DNA of 64,000 bases from Lentinula raphanica. Its lineage: Eukaryota > Basidiomycota > Agaricomycetes > Agaricales > Omphalotaceae. The position numbers and the translations under genes were made by a program. The notes beneath the pieces are model-generated. The model worked only from the letters and a program-made list of their open reading frames with translations, searched no databases and was not told the DNA's origin. How positions within the stretch are numbered: position 1 is the stretch's first letter; each line of letters opens with the position of its first letter. The DNA is taken from NCBI GenBank assembly GCA_027919835.1, contig JANVFP010000011.1, positions 310,001-374,000 of the forward strand, in the 5' to 3' direction. Of the stretch, positions 49,299 through 61,624 are shown piece by piece.

Positions 49299-52241
49299 AT
49301 GCCCGAGGGGCTCAGGAAGCGCAAAACGGATTCAAAGCCAGAAGATAACACGGATACTGTCAGAATTCTCGTTCCTCTTCATGAATCTATCTAACCGGGG
49401 CCGTTGTTCAGACTGCTCAGACTGTGACAGAGAACGAAGCAGAACTGGACGACATCGACAGCGCTGCGCTATTGCAATATCTCAAGGTTCTCTGGATACC
49501 TTTGGTCCTATGTTTCGCGATATTTGTGTATTTTGTGAGTTCGTCGTTCGCATCATTGGCCGGCTAGCTGGCTGGGTTGGATTGGGTTGTTGGGTTAGGA
49601 GTTTATTCACTCTAACGTTATATTCACATAGAACCCCTCCACACTGTCAGACATAGCAAGCTTCTGGATTGAATCCGACGACTGGCAAACTTCACCTGGC
49701 TCAAGCACGAAGAGTTTCGTTGGTCTAAGTGCGGATATTGAGAAAAGAGACGCGGTTGTGGAGGCTTTCAAAGTACGCTATCATCCATCTCTTCCTCACT
49801 CTCTTCTCATTGAGTATCAACTGCAATTCGCCCTCCGCAGCATGCGTGGCGCGCGTATGGTGTGTGTGTGGTAGCTCCTTATTCGAAACTGCTCGTTCAC
49901 GATCGGCCCTCCCTCCTCCCCCTGCTTTGACCACTCCGGAACCATATGCTAGAAAGAGACGCAATGGGAAATGACGAATATCATCCAATTAGCCACAAGG
50001 GCACGAACCTGACAAAAGCTGGAGGCATCGGTTATACCGTCATAGACTCCATTGATACCATGTTGATCATGGGCCTTGAGGATGATTATGCGAGGGCCAG
50101 GAAATGGGTTGAGAACAGCTTATCATTCGACAGGGATGGAGCATTTAACACTTTCGAGGTCCGTACTGTATTTCCTTCTTCTCTTCCTGCGTATGTCTGG
50201 TACACTTTGCCCAAAACTTATTCACATCCACTTTTTGTTAGACAACTATCCGTGTTTTAGGAGGCCTTCTCTCCGCTTACGAACTATCCGGACACGACAA
50301 ACTCTACCTCAACCACGCAATTGAACTCGCAAACCGGATCCTCCCTGTTTTCGATACACCCTCCGGACTTCCCCTTCCAAACGTCAACCTCGGCAAACGC
50401 GAGGGAATCCCAGCCGATGACCTTCCGTTTCTCGTTAGCACCGCCGAAGTCTCTACACTCCAACTCGAGTTCAGATATCTTAGTTATTTGACCGATGAGG
50501 AAGTGTATTGGGAGAAAGTTGAATCGGTGAGTTTTTTGTTCGGCTTTGGGGAACTGATGAGGGATACCTTGCGTGTAGGTGATGAAGACTATTAAGGACC
50601 ATCGAATGCCTCATGGGCTTGCTTCGATATACATGCAGTATGCTCATTCCATTTCATCCTCTTTCCCTTACTCAACCACTCGCTAGTGTAGACACCGGTG
50701 AATTTGTCCCTTCTGCTATCCGACTGGGTTCCCGCGGAGACTCGTACTATGAATACTTACTGTGAGTTTCTTTCCCATTGACCAAACTATCCTTGTTTGA
50801 CGCTGAAGATCTTTTCAAGAAAACAGTACATACAAACCGTAAGTTCGAGAGACATCTAAGAGACGTTCGGTAATGCTCAGTCGTCTTACCCGTTCAGAAT
50901 GAAACGGAAAGTGTTTATCGGGAGGTGAGTTGGTCAAAATCCGACCGTAACCTCAACACTTGAGGGCTCATCTTTGCTTTGTTATTCTCCAGATGTACGA
51001 CGACGCGATGACTGCTGTCCACGATCACCTTATCACAAAGAGCCCTTACACAAGAATGACTTACACCTCTGAACTCATTCCAGAACGACATCCCGGCGGT
51101 CAACTGTCTGTCTTCGTGTTTTTTTCTCTGTAGAACTGAACTAAATCATCTTTTTTTGGTTTTTCTTTCCGTCCTGCCAACCTTCAGCTCCTGGAGACTA
51201 ACTCCCAAACAAGACCACCTCGTGTGCTTCTTTGGAGGCTCACTCATGCTCGGTGCGACAATCACCGGAACAACTCAAACCTCAGTGTCTCTACCCCCTC
51301 GTCAATCAGAGTTCACCGAAAACGGAAAGAGAGATTGGAAGAACGGTGTCGAACTCATTCAGACATGTGTGGATACACATGATACTCTGACGTTCGTCTA
51401 CACATTATTACAGCCTATGCGCACTTATCACCAATACTGATGTCTGTGTGGGTTTACAGGGGACTTTCTCCGGAGATTGTACATTTCAGAATACCTTCGG
51501 ACGGAACGTTTGATGCGTTGTCCAAGTCTGGTGTCCCTGTTGATTGGTATATAAAAGGTGCAAGGTATGTTGGTCCGTTATACCTACCTTCTTTCGTTTG
51601 TTTACCACCACGGTCTTAATACCCTCCCCGTAGCCCCGGCGTAGAAGCTCCCTACGACGCAAGATATATACTTCGGTAATACACTCCGTCACTTTCTACA
51701 TTCAATCCTCTCTAAAATCTTCTGTTTGCTCTGAATCCACAGCCCAGAAACTGTCGAGTCTTTGTTCTTGGCTTTCCGTCTAACAGGGGACATCCGATAT
51801 CGTGATTGGGGCTGGAACATCTTCCAGTCCATTGAGAAACACTGCAAGGTCGATACTGGTGGGTACGCGAGTATCATCAATGTGGACGAAGTGCCGTCGA
51901 GGAAGGAGGATAAGATGGAGACGTTCTTGATGGTGAGTAGGGTGTCGCTGATGATCTTTCCCTCATGAAGTGAAAATGAATGATTTTCGCAGAGTGAAAC
52001 GTTGAAGTATTTGTATCTGTTGTTCGAGGATGCTACTGTGCTGCCTTTGGATAGTGAGTCTATGCCAACGCTAGAACATGCCGTTCGTTTTGTTGATCTT
52101 GCTCTCGTTCACCAGAATACGTGTTTAACACAGAGGTTCGTCGATTCCTGTTGAACAACGATTGTTCGGTTCTAATGTGCTTCGACTTAGGCTCACCCAC
52201 TACCGATATTTACACCTCATATTCGAACCGGGTTTTCCTGA
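49299..52241 (+). CDS. GH47 class I alpha-1,2-mannosidase, type II membrane protein
   Basis: A gene with many small exons, roughly 590-600 residues. A short cytosolic N-terminus (MPEGLRKRK) precedes one membrane segment (LKVLWIPLVLCFAIFVYF), then the catalytic domain. Conserved parts are HAWRAYERDAMGNDEYHP, GYTVIDSIDTMLIMGLED, the Glu of NTFETTIRVLGGLLSAYE (split by an intron), the Asp of LGSRGDSYYEYL, KQDHLVCFFGGSLMLGA, the Glu of LRPETVESLFLAFR and the calcium-binding Thr of NTEAHPLPIF near the end (stop after IRTGFS). These residues match GH47 enzymes that trim mannose from N-glycans in the ER or Golgi. Which compartment it acts in cannot be read from the sequence. Confidence 0.9.
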
Positions 52242-53072
52242 TTACATGCTCGAAATGTCTAGACTATCTACTAATCCAATCATGCATGCTACATGGCCTA
52301 ACTCCTCCTAACTCTTACGCCGATCTTTCAACGTCGCTAATGTTTCGGTGAGTTGCAGTGTTCTGACTTTTTCGAGCTGGGGTTGGGCCCTGGGGCCTGG
52401 TATCTCAACCCGTGACAAAGATTGCGAGTTAATATTTCCGTACGTGACCGACCATCAAAAGAACAACGAATAGATGATTTCGATGGATAGACGATGGGCT
52501 CGTGCTGTACAAGCAGAAACCATTCATTGAGTGTGATTAGCTACAATACTCGTCCCGCCAGTATGTAAGTGGATGACTTCCCGTAGGCTTTATTTACCAG
52601 AATTTCATCCAATAATTCTCTGACTCGTTAAGTGCCGCTATGGCGGCAGTCTACCTTGCTTGTTGATTTGAACTTACTTATTCACAAAGGAAATGTAAAA
52701 TCTTTTCATAAGACAGAAAATGTATGTATGTTCATTTCATTGAGCAGTTACATTTGCTATGAGAATTGAAAGAATGTACTTCAGTTAATTCCTGCCTTTG
52801 GCCATATATTCATGAGTAATGAATATTGAGGCTGCTACAACTCTCTCATTACTCTCATTACTGAGCTCTACCCATTGAGCAGCTGCCAGCTTGAGAGATG
52901 GTGGGAGGCATGCATTGATGACATGACCCTGTTCCTCAAAGGGGCAGGGATTAACAAGATGTGAAATCCTCCTTAGGTCGGGACTCGGTACAGCTGTAAT
53001 CCAAGTTTAATCTTGCAGTTTGAGAGAAGTATTCCAGGGCCAAAGGAATATGTATGGGAGCTGAGCAAAATC
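52242..53072. other. gene-free, start of a transposon-rich block
   Basis: No gene supported downstream of the mannosidase. A+T-rich with short repeats such as CTCATTACTCTCATTACTGAG near 52845. Confidence 0.45.
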
Positions 53073-53326
53073 CATCAGGAAATTCACTTCTGCTTGAGAG
53101 TCTCCAAAGATACCCCCCATTCCCTAGAGAACTAAAGATTGCTCTTAAAATCCCTAGAGTCTCTAGGTTTCTTTTAGTTACTCTGAGAGCTCTTTTGGAT
53201 CTCTGAAAGTCTTTCAAAGTCTTTGAAAGCCCCTCAAGTCTTGGAGAGCTCTTTTATTTCTCTAGGAAATGGGGGGTGTCTTTGGAGGCTCTCAAAGCAC
53301 ATTTGTCAAAACAGATTTTGCTGATG
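53073..53326. mobile_element. hairpin MITE-like element, copy 1
   Basis: About 254 bp, non-coding. Outer ends CATCAGGAAATTC and (reverse complement) CATCAGCAAAATC are inverted. Inside, the arms CTCCAAAGATACCCCCCATT and CTCCAAAGACACCCCCCATT (right arm reversed) are inverted and nearly identical. The core is rich in CTCTGAGAG/CTTTGAAAG units. No target duplication could be fixed. Related to the copy at 54220. Confidence 0.6.
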
Positions 53327-54219
53327 CTCAAGGGAAGTCAATCAAGGGGTTGGAATCTCCTGTGGGTACAGGAGGTCAAACACACGTAGACAAGCCGGAA
53401 AACAAGGGTTGAAGACAAGACAAGGCCAAACAACAGATATATGGGCTGGGTATGACAAATTCAGAAGGCTGGCAGATGACCTATCGCGACGTAGATGACA
53501 TGGGAAAGGCATACAAAGTTTGAAGGGATCAAGATGCGAGTTGCCAGGGTTCAGCTGGCGTGCAAGTGAGCGGAGGAGGAGTTTCGTAGATCCGGGATGC
53601 ATGCAGGAGAGTCACGACTCATGAGGCATCAAGTCAACAAGTGTCTAGCTGCAGAACTTCACATTAGTGTTGAAGTAATCCATTGAGGGTTGTAGTCAAC
53701 ATACCGAGAATCAAGTGAACAGATTCAAGGAAATCTCTGCAGATTTGCAAGTTTTCAGTAGCATAGGCAAAATGCTGACACCCTGGAGAGAGCGCGCAAA
53801 GTCACGACGACATAGCAAGAAAACCCACACACTACTGAAAAAGTACATGAAGAAAATCTCTGCAGATATGCACCGGAAAGATACTCGCAGGCAGACCGTG
53901 TCTTCGTGGTCTCCAGCCCTCTAAGCCCCTTCCTCATAGTTCCTAGTAGCACTACGACATTCTTTGGTGTTCCCTTACATTGGTCCTTTGGTCCTATCGC
54001 GTCGAGATGGTGTTGGGAGACAATGAGATAGAAGCGTGAGAAAAAGCAAAGGCCTGGCGCTTAGGCGTTCAGATAAGCGCCTACTCGATGAAGGCTCGGC
54101 CCATGAGAAAACGAGTGTGCTAGCTTGTAAAGGTGGTTTAGGGTTGAGAAAATACGGAAAGTTTAGGAAAAGTCCAAAGAATATTGAGAAATCTCATGGG
54201 GGGTCAGGGACTCATGACT
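53327..54219. other. gene-free stretch between the two MITE-like elements
   Basis: No supported gene. A small directly repeated AAATCTCTGCAGATxTGCA block occurs near 53730 and 53852. Frames at 53342-53602 and 53715-53924 have no recognisable product. Confidence 0.4.
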
Positions 54220-54443
54220 CATCAGCAAAATCACCCTTTCTCTGGAGACTCCAGGGACACCCCCCAAATCCTGAGCAACCTCAGAGTAATAAAAGTGCTT
54301 TAGAGTCTCTGGGCATCTCTGGGCATCTTTGAAGATCTCTGAGGGTGCCAAAATTTCTCTGAGAGAGCTGAAAGAGATAAAATCTCTCTAGGATTTGGGG
54401 GGTGTCCCTGGAGTCTCCAGAGACAGGTGTGATTTTCCTGATG
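54220..54443. mobile_element. hairpin MITE-like element, copy 2
   Basis: About 224 bp. Outer ends CATCAGCAAAATCAC and, reversed, CATCAGGAAAATCAC are inverted. The next 33 bp on the left (from CTCTGGAGACTCCAGGGACA through the C-run to AAATCCT) match the right arm reversed. The left arm is shared with copy 1 except at scattered positions. The core again consists of CTCTGAGAG-type units. No open reading frame. Confidence 0.65.
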
Positions 54444-55519
54444 GATATGCTTCATAACACATGCTATTAACTACATTATGTAGGACCTCTGAAGGACAAA
54501 ACTAATTGACAATGTTCATAACATCCTGGGCCAAGACTTCTTCACTGCACCCTGATTAGAGACCTGGAGGCACAGAAAGGTTGAGGAGAGGGAAAGAACA
54601 GGGAAAGAATAACGAAGAAAAGGATGAAAAGGAGTTTAACGCCAAATTAACGCCGGGGGAGATAGGGCATCGGCCACAGGATACTGCCGGATCCGGTGTT
54701 TGGTACTATTTGCGAAAAGAGTGTGGGAAAAAAATAATTTCATACCTGGAAGGACCTTGACAAGCAAGGTAATGGCAGTTAGCCGAGCTCAAACCAAACA
54801 TTCCGTGCCTGATATCCCACGTATTGCAAATTCAGCGCTGGTTCTAACGGTTCCATCAAGGGAGGGGGTCGACCCCCCTCCCTAGACAGAATTTTGAGCA
54901 CATAACGACGTTTTGATGAGTTTTGACGTCGCTTAAGGACACCGCGTCTGATACGCGACGGATTTTACCCAAATATGGACTTTATTCCGTCTGCAATCAC
55001 ACGGCAACAACATGTGAGCTCGGTCAAATAATGACCCACGGGTATGATGCGGAAATTATTTGGCACTTAATTTGACGAACTTCACAAAGCAGCATTGGGA
55101 ATTATTTGGCATTCTGGTAAATAAAGTCTACGGGAAGTCATCCAACGTCCGATGCTCAGCCTCACAATTATAGATGGACATTATTGATGAATCGACCCAG
55201 TAACATTCCATGACACCACACAAAACCCACCTTTCACCCTCGTTTGCTCATCTGAGATGTGAATGTACCCATTCTTTCGTATCCTCATCTATCCTCCGCC
55301 TATGTCAGGAGACTTTTCATTGAGGGAATTGCGGCGTGCTCGGGCCCCAGGTGGATATGCTTACATCTGCTTACATGTGGATTTTCGTAGAATGCGGTGG
55401 GCCAACGTTCATCTATCGTTGACTTGCTCTCCCGCTGATCCCTCTATCGCTTCGCCATCCATTCAAAACCCATTCCCAGTATATTCTAGTCCATCAAGTT
55501 GAAAAAATCACTCGGTAGA
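54444..55519. other. gene-free flank of the large transposon
   Basis: No supported gene. Contains a 25-bp near-palindrome at 54859-54883 and two GGAATTATTTGGCA-like repeats near 55050 and 55097. Confidence 0.4.
54859..54883. repeat. G/C-run near-palindrome
   Basis: AGGGAGGGGG, then TCGA, then CCCCCCTCCCT: an inverted repeat around a TCGA centre with one extra C. It could be the scar or end of an element, or a fold-back structure; no partner copy was seen in the window. Confidence 0.4.
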
Positions 55520-55525
55520 ATTTTG

Positions 55526-55550
55526 TAGGACCCCCGGCAGCCCACCAAAA
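55526..55550 (+). repeat. left terminal inverted repeat (25 bp)
   Basis: Exact reverse complement of 61625-61649. Imperfect similarity continues inward (TGTTCGCG against TGTTTGCG reversed from the right side, offset by four bases). Confidence 0.9.
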
Positions 55551-55562
55551 CCCCTGTTCGCG

Positions 55563-55707
55563 TTCGGGTAAAAATGGGGGGTTTCTTGAGACATAGTCAG
55601 CGCCCAGTTCGGGTAAAAATGGCCCAAAATTTTTGAAATCTCTGCGCCTAAATTCGGGTAAAAATGAGGGTTTTGGAGTGCTCTGACTGCACGTTCGGGT
55701 AAAAATG
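55563..55707 (+). repeat. left subterminal iterons (4 copies)
   Basis: TTCGGGTAAAAATG starts at 55563, 55608, 55653 and 55694, a spacing of 45, 45 and 41 bp. Copies 2 and 3 are preceded by GCGCC. Arrays of this kind often serve as transposase binding sites. Confidence 0.85.
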
Positions 55708-55894
55708 GTGCTCTTTCAAGGGTTCGATCCATATACCCTAGAGCCCAGACTGAGTAGCCACTATAACCTCTTAGCAATACCACTATAGATAACCTTAGTA
55801 GGAATATGAGCATATGTCATAGATATCGTGCCCCTAAGTATCCTGATTATTGTTCGTGCTCATTTTTAAAAAAATTTCTTCCTTCGAGTCTGCA

Positions 55895-58800
55895 ATGGCA
55901 CAAGAACCATTCGTCATTATTGATTCTTCAGACGAAGAGGAGCAGCCCAATGCAAAAGTACTCAAGCAATGGTTAGGAACCCATAAAACCATCCCCTCGA
56001 ACGACTCACAGCTACCAGCCGACGTTCGACTATACATTCGGCGACTGCAGAAAATACCTTCACATATACAACGAAAATTACCTGTCCTCTCAGCACCTGT
56101 CCTCGAGTTTGTTCGACTCCCTCTTCCAAACATCTATAGTGGCCTTGCGTTGCCCCACATCCCGTTATGGTTCTCTTGCGAACTTCCAAACTACACCGAC
56201 TCGTTCACAATTCCCACTTCTATTCCACCCAAAGAAATTGTTCAATCCTTGCGAAAAGAGGTCAATCAAGCAGTCATTGATAGAAAAGAGGCAATTACAG
56301 ACCCAAATGACACGATGCGCCGATTCCCACTCTACATCATCGAGATTTGGTGGTATCTACACATGTCGATAGAATGTCAGAAAAGCTGGAGCGACGTTAT
56401 TGACTGGCTGCATAGAGAGGCTGTTCGAGAAGCTGATATCTCGAGGACGTTGGCCATCATGCGGGTGCTTCCTGCCCACGTATCCCTCCAGAAGCTAGAC
56501 TTGACGTATGCATCGAGTAACGGCATGACTAGTGACCTCTCTCGTTTGCTTGGAGATCGATGGCTCAACAGTAATATGATCGATATCTTGCTGGGCCTGG
56601 TTTCGGATCGCATCGAGCAGGATGAAGAATTGGACTCGAAGATAGTTGTCGAGAGCTTGCGGCTTATGGAACCACTCGTTGAGGGGCTTGAGTCAAAGAA
56701 GCAGAGATCAGTTGCTGAGCTATCAGATCACAGCTCACTGAGGAGAATAAAAGAACGAGTGGTAGACAAGGAGGTTGTGTATTGCCCTGTGCATTGGCAA
56801 AAGAAGAAACATTGGATTGCGTTGAAAATCAGTTTAACAGAGAAAGTCTCACCATCGATAACCTATGGTATGTTTTCAATATCTCTCGTCAAGTGAAGAT
56901 GCTCATAACTGTTGTAGCCGATGGAATAGAGGGTAACCCTCGGCCTCAAAGCATTCTTCGTCGCCTCAAGTGTTGGCTAGAGTATCAGTTCGCAGATAAG
57001 AAATTTGCGCTCCCGACGAATGGAAATGTACTGGTTCATGGAGTGCAAGATGATTTCGTGAATTGCGGTTTCATCTGTGTCAACGCAATTGAGCATGCTG
57101 TCTTTCCTGATACGCCTCTTTGGACTGCTGAGAAAAAAACCGAGCACCGTGTTTCAACTTTCAATCGAGTAGCAGGGCTGATCCTTTCGAAGGTAAGATT
57201 ATGGTTGATACATCTCGTGCAATTCGTTGATAATGCTGTCGCTGTCAGATGAACATTGATGTCCCAGAGGTACCTATGCATGGACTCGGCACAATGCGTA
57301 TCGATAACCTTTTGAACGATCCACAATCAGTCACAACGGAGGATCCAGAATTTGAACACTCAACGTTTGCAGAGCCGGCGCCAGGTTCCAAACTACACAT
57401 CACCTCCCTTCTCAATCCACACTCGAACTCGTATTCTGATCCTCTGTATCGTCCCAGAATCGATATCTTGTCGCTCTTGAATGGACCTGAGCCTACTACT
57501 TGCGCAACCGAAACACCCCAAACCTCAGTAAATGCAATGTTGATGAGCGGGTTTGAAGAACCAGTGTCGCCGACCACTGATCAAGCAGTTAGCAGTAAAC
57601 GACAAAGAAACATGTGCGAATCCGAGTCTGACGAAGACGTACCTTCCCGCGATTACGTTGAATACGAATCCGATTCACTCTCAGAAGCCACAGTCCATAC
57701 TGAAGATTCGTTCTTTGGGTCAGATTCAGAACTCAATCCAGATTCTGCCCCAGCTGCACTCTCATCCTCTATGTCAGAGCCCTCTCGGTGTCTCACAGGT
57801 GTGGCCAAGTCTTCGGCATGGGCGCGTCAGCAGAATCTGAACTGGGCAACTGATCCATCTTGTAAAAAGCGGGAAGGTGACAACTGTATCGCACTCCTCC
57901 GTCTTCGGAGGTTCCGTCGAGCAATAAAACGACCGATACCCAGTGCCTACAACTTTCGATATCTACCAAAGCAATATCTGAATGAGTCGATTGCTCAAAT
58001 CTATGCACGTTCGAAAGGCATAGAAGAACTGTTTACTCCTAGTGCAGATTCCAAAGAGGTAACTAGTGTCTTTCGTAATGATAGTTGAAACAGCTAAGTA
58101 CTGACTACGCTTCTTGAAAGAAAACACACAGAACCCCTTGTATCAAGTATGCCGCTGCCGTTCTCGATGGCGAGCAAGAAACTTCAATGCAAGACCAATT
58201 CTTCGGTGATTTTCTCAAAGCGCTGACCATCATCAATGACAAAAAAGCTCGAGATGTCGGTCTTCAAGGAATGAAGATGCCGCCAATGCTAGCTGAGCTC
58301 GGAGAAATCATCGAAATGATCAGTCCCCAGGCGTTTCGTGTGCTGAAGGAATATATACCTCTTCCCAATCGTCGAACTCTACAGTCAGTAAACTTCGCTT
58401 GGTCCGAATCTTCATACTGATGAATCTGGTAGGCGACATCGAGCACAAGTCCCAAAATTCCCAGTCGATATCAATGAACGAACATTTGAACTTGCGTGGG
58501 AGCATGTCAAGAAAATTGGGCTTCAAGAAGGTCCTTACATTATCTGTGTCGATGATACGGAGCTTCAGCCAGCAATACGACCATTCTATGATGCTGATCG
58601 TGATGCGTACTGCCTGCTAGGATCGACCGGTAAACCTTTGACTGTGGCGAACCCTGAAGAATTTCATGAAGCCTTGAAGGACGCACTTGTTGAAAAGGCT
58701 ACCAAGGTACGATATGAGCCTGTATACCATCCAAACACAATGATCATTTCGTCTAGCTTCGTCTTTTCTGCTTACAACCCCTTTGTCCTGGAGCTGCGGC

Positions 58801-61355
58801 GTATGTCTTAGCGGCGAAAGGCATCTCGAAATCACTGAAAGTTCCCGAGTTATTTTCGTTCACCTGGGATATCCTTCAGGGACTCTGGGAGCGTAAAATC
58901 CATGTTATTGGATACTCCTGTGATGGGACTACCACCGAGCGTAATGTTCAGCACAGACTTGAGCTTGCCGCCGATAAAACTCACACATACACTGTCTATG
59001 ATCCTCGAACTGGAGATAGATCTATTGTCTTCAAAGTCAAATTCTACAACGGAAATCCTCTCACTTGTATACAAGATGACCTACATCTTCTCAAAACTCT
59101 TCGGAACAATGCCTCGAGTGGTGCGCGCGTTCTAGTCTTCCCCAATTGCGTCGTTATGTTTTCGCAAATCCGCGAAATTGCACTGCAGGATGGACCTCTA
59201 TTCAAGCGCGATGTTATCAAGCTTGACCGTCAGGATGACAATGCAGCGCAGAGGCTGTTTTCGGCTTCTACGATTGAATGGCTATCATCCAAGGATCGCT
59301 CAGAAACTCACATCGGTCTTGTGGTCTATCTCTTTGTTTTTGGAGAACTCGTTGACGCCTATCAGAACAGAAGTGTTGGTCTCTTACATCGTTGCAGGAT
59401 GGTATTGCGAGCATATTTTTTCCTGGATTTCTGGGAAACTTTCCTAGATCAGGCATCATATCCCAAGACAAAGTACTTTCTCTCGAAGGAGGTGGTGGAT
59501 ATCATCCGGATCTCGATTCGTGGCTTCTTCGAGCTTCTATACATCCATCGCGACCACCTTGGTCGACAATGGGCGCTTTTCACTTATCTCGCTGGTACTT
59601 CCCTGTGTGAACACGTCTTTGGAATGGCTCGCACACTTGATCCAGATTTTACCCTTTACAGTTGGTATACGCTCAAGCCCAAGTTAACGATGATGCTCGA
59701 GCGAGCTGTTCATCAGTCCTGGCAGTCATCCGATTCCAAAGCGAGGGCAAGTGGTTACAACCACAGCTATCTCGATCGTCATGGTGTTGATGTCAAGAGC
59801 TTATCTCTCTTCCCTACTGATAACCAGATTGACGAAGCATCACGTATGGCTTACAGTGATGCTTCTGATCTTTTCTGCCTTTTTGGCCTGTCTCCTGATG
59901 AGCTGAAGCATCAAGGATCACCAACGCTTCCCTCCATACGAACATGGTTCAATGAAGCACCTAGTACCACAATTCCTCCCTTATCTCCCACATGTGTCGA
60001 CAATGACGACGACAATGATGGCTCAGAGTGCGAAAGTGAAGAGGTTGATGAGTCTGGTACTCTTCTTTCCGCTCTCGAAATGGTAGAGCACGTAGAACCT
60101 GATACACTCGAAGAAGAAAGGTGTTTGATGTCGCAACGATTTGCAGCTGTAGCACTGGAATTGGACAAGAATATCAACCTGTAAGTTCGCTTTTTTACTA
60201 TTTCGATCATCAATAACGCTATTGGTATACAGAGCGGCCCTATCTACTGAAGCAGAAGAGGCAGATGAAGAAGCTGCCGAACTTTCTTCAGAGTCTAGGT
60301 CTGCTGTTACTGATTTGGTGTCAGCTCTGTCTTCCCCCGACCATCGTGACCCCTCCCGGGTTGACCTTCGACCACATGATCACACCAACTTCGATGTGCT
60401 TGTATCGATTAGGCAGCAGCATCAGAGCCGGGTGGCTTCTTCTGGAACCCGAACGCAACATTTCTCCAAACGCGATGATCAGGACATCGAACGTGCTGCC
60501 GCGGAAAAGAAACTGAAGTTGCGTTTTCAGCAAGTCGTGAATAATGAAGCTGCTAAGGACCGGGGGACCGTCAGCGGACTTAGTAGGAAGGCTCACTACA
60601 CAACGAGTGCGAAAGGAGGCAGAGAAGGAAATACCGAGCAAGACACTTTGGAAGACACTTCCGGTAACAGTGCAAATGCAGCGGCAGTGGCGTCTCGAAC
60701 TGCGAAGGCGGTATGTAAAGGCTTACAGTACAATCATTAATGTGTTACCTGATGGACTGTCTCCTCACTCTAGTTGCTCACGAAACGCACGAATGCATTC
60801 AAAACGGTTCCAATGCTCAACGTTCGCCTGCACAATGCATGCATCTCCGACTTGCATAAGCTTGAGATTTCTCCCGAGAAGACCACGTATGGTTTTGCTA
60901 TCGTTGGCTTTAGCCCTAATGATGCTCATGATAATTCGGAGATTGTTCTCTGTCGCAGTATGTGGCATTTACTCAGTTCCTTTTACAAAATATTGACTCT
61001 ACTAGTATTGTGTCTCTACGAGAAATCTGGCGGCAAAAATGGGAAGCACGGGCTTGTCGACTCTTCTAACAACATATGCGCCTTGTCTTATCTGCCAGCA
61101 CAGACATATCAGAAGTGGATCGCAGGACAATTCCGTGTGTCGCCTAGGTCAACGCCCTGGGCAACTGATCTTCGCTTCACCCAGCTGACTCCGAACGAGT
61201 TTCTCACTCGACTAGAGGTACAGCCAAAAGTGTTACCCAATGGTTCGGTGAAGGTGTCTAACACGGATTGGGAGTTTTTCCTTCAGTTAGAGAAAGATCT
61301 TACGCATATCAGATCTGTGCTTAAAACGCTGACCTCTCGCAAAAGCACTACTTAG
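55895..61355 (+). CDS. Transposon-encoded Ulp1-like protease fused to transposase
   Basis: Eight exons: 55895-56867, 56918-57192, 57249-58058, 58121-58383, 58433-58706, 58757-60180, 60233-60710, 60774-61355. They form one frame of 1,692 residues; a 48-nt intron at 60958-61005 is optional. Residues 5-16 (PFVIIDSSDEEE) look like a SUMO-interaction motif. A Ulp1/C48-like protease follows with H306 (KKHWIAL), D326, Q368 and C374 (HGVQDDFVNCGF). Residues 417-494 hold three IxxLLN repeats, then an acidic linker. The transposase part has candidate acidic residues D814/D815 (ICVDDTELQ), D921 (YSCDGTTTERN) and E1150 (LCEHVFGMAR), with QDDLHLLKTLRNN at 971-983. This order resembles P/THAP9 transposases; the assignment is inference. 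The exon-6 ORF starts after LRLFCLQPLCPGAAA. The ATG at 55895 was chosen because the upstream frame opens with TTG. Confidence 0.85.
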
Positions 61356-61515
61356 GACAATGATCGATGATATTGTTGTTATATGATTTCATTTGACTCT
61401 ACTGTACACGATATAAGCCTATTTAAGCCTGCTATGAGCTCCTACACCAAGAGCTTGACAAACTAGAGGGAAACAGCCGCTTTGGAACATATCTGGTCAT
61501 GCCTGGGACCAAAAT

Positions 61516-61605
61516 TCGGGTAAAAATGGGGTCTCTGGCGACCCCTGCGCCAAATTCGGGTAAAAATGGCGATTTTGAGCTGATTTTTCGTTCGGGTAAA
61601 AATGA
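61516..61605 (+). repeat. right subterminal iterons (3 copies)
   Basis: TTCGGGTAAAAATG starts at 61516, 61556 and 61592, in the same direction as the left copies rather than inverted. The second copy is preceded by CTGCGCCAAA, like left copy 3 (CTGCGCCTAAA). Confidence 0.85.
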
Positions 61606-61624
61606 CCATCCGAGGGCGCAAACA

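Noticed and set aside
55715..55735. GGTTCGATCC, resembling a tRNA B box
   Set aside because: No A box at proper distance and no cloverleaf; it lies among transposon iterons.
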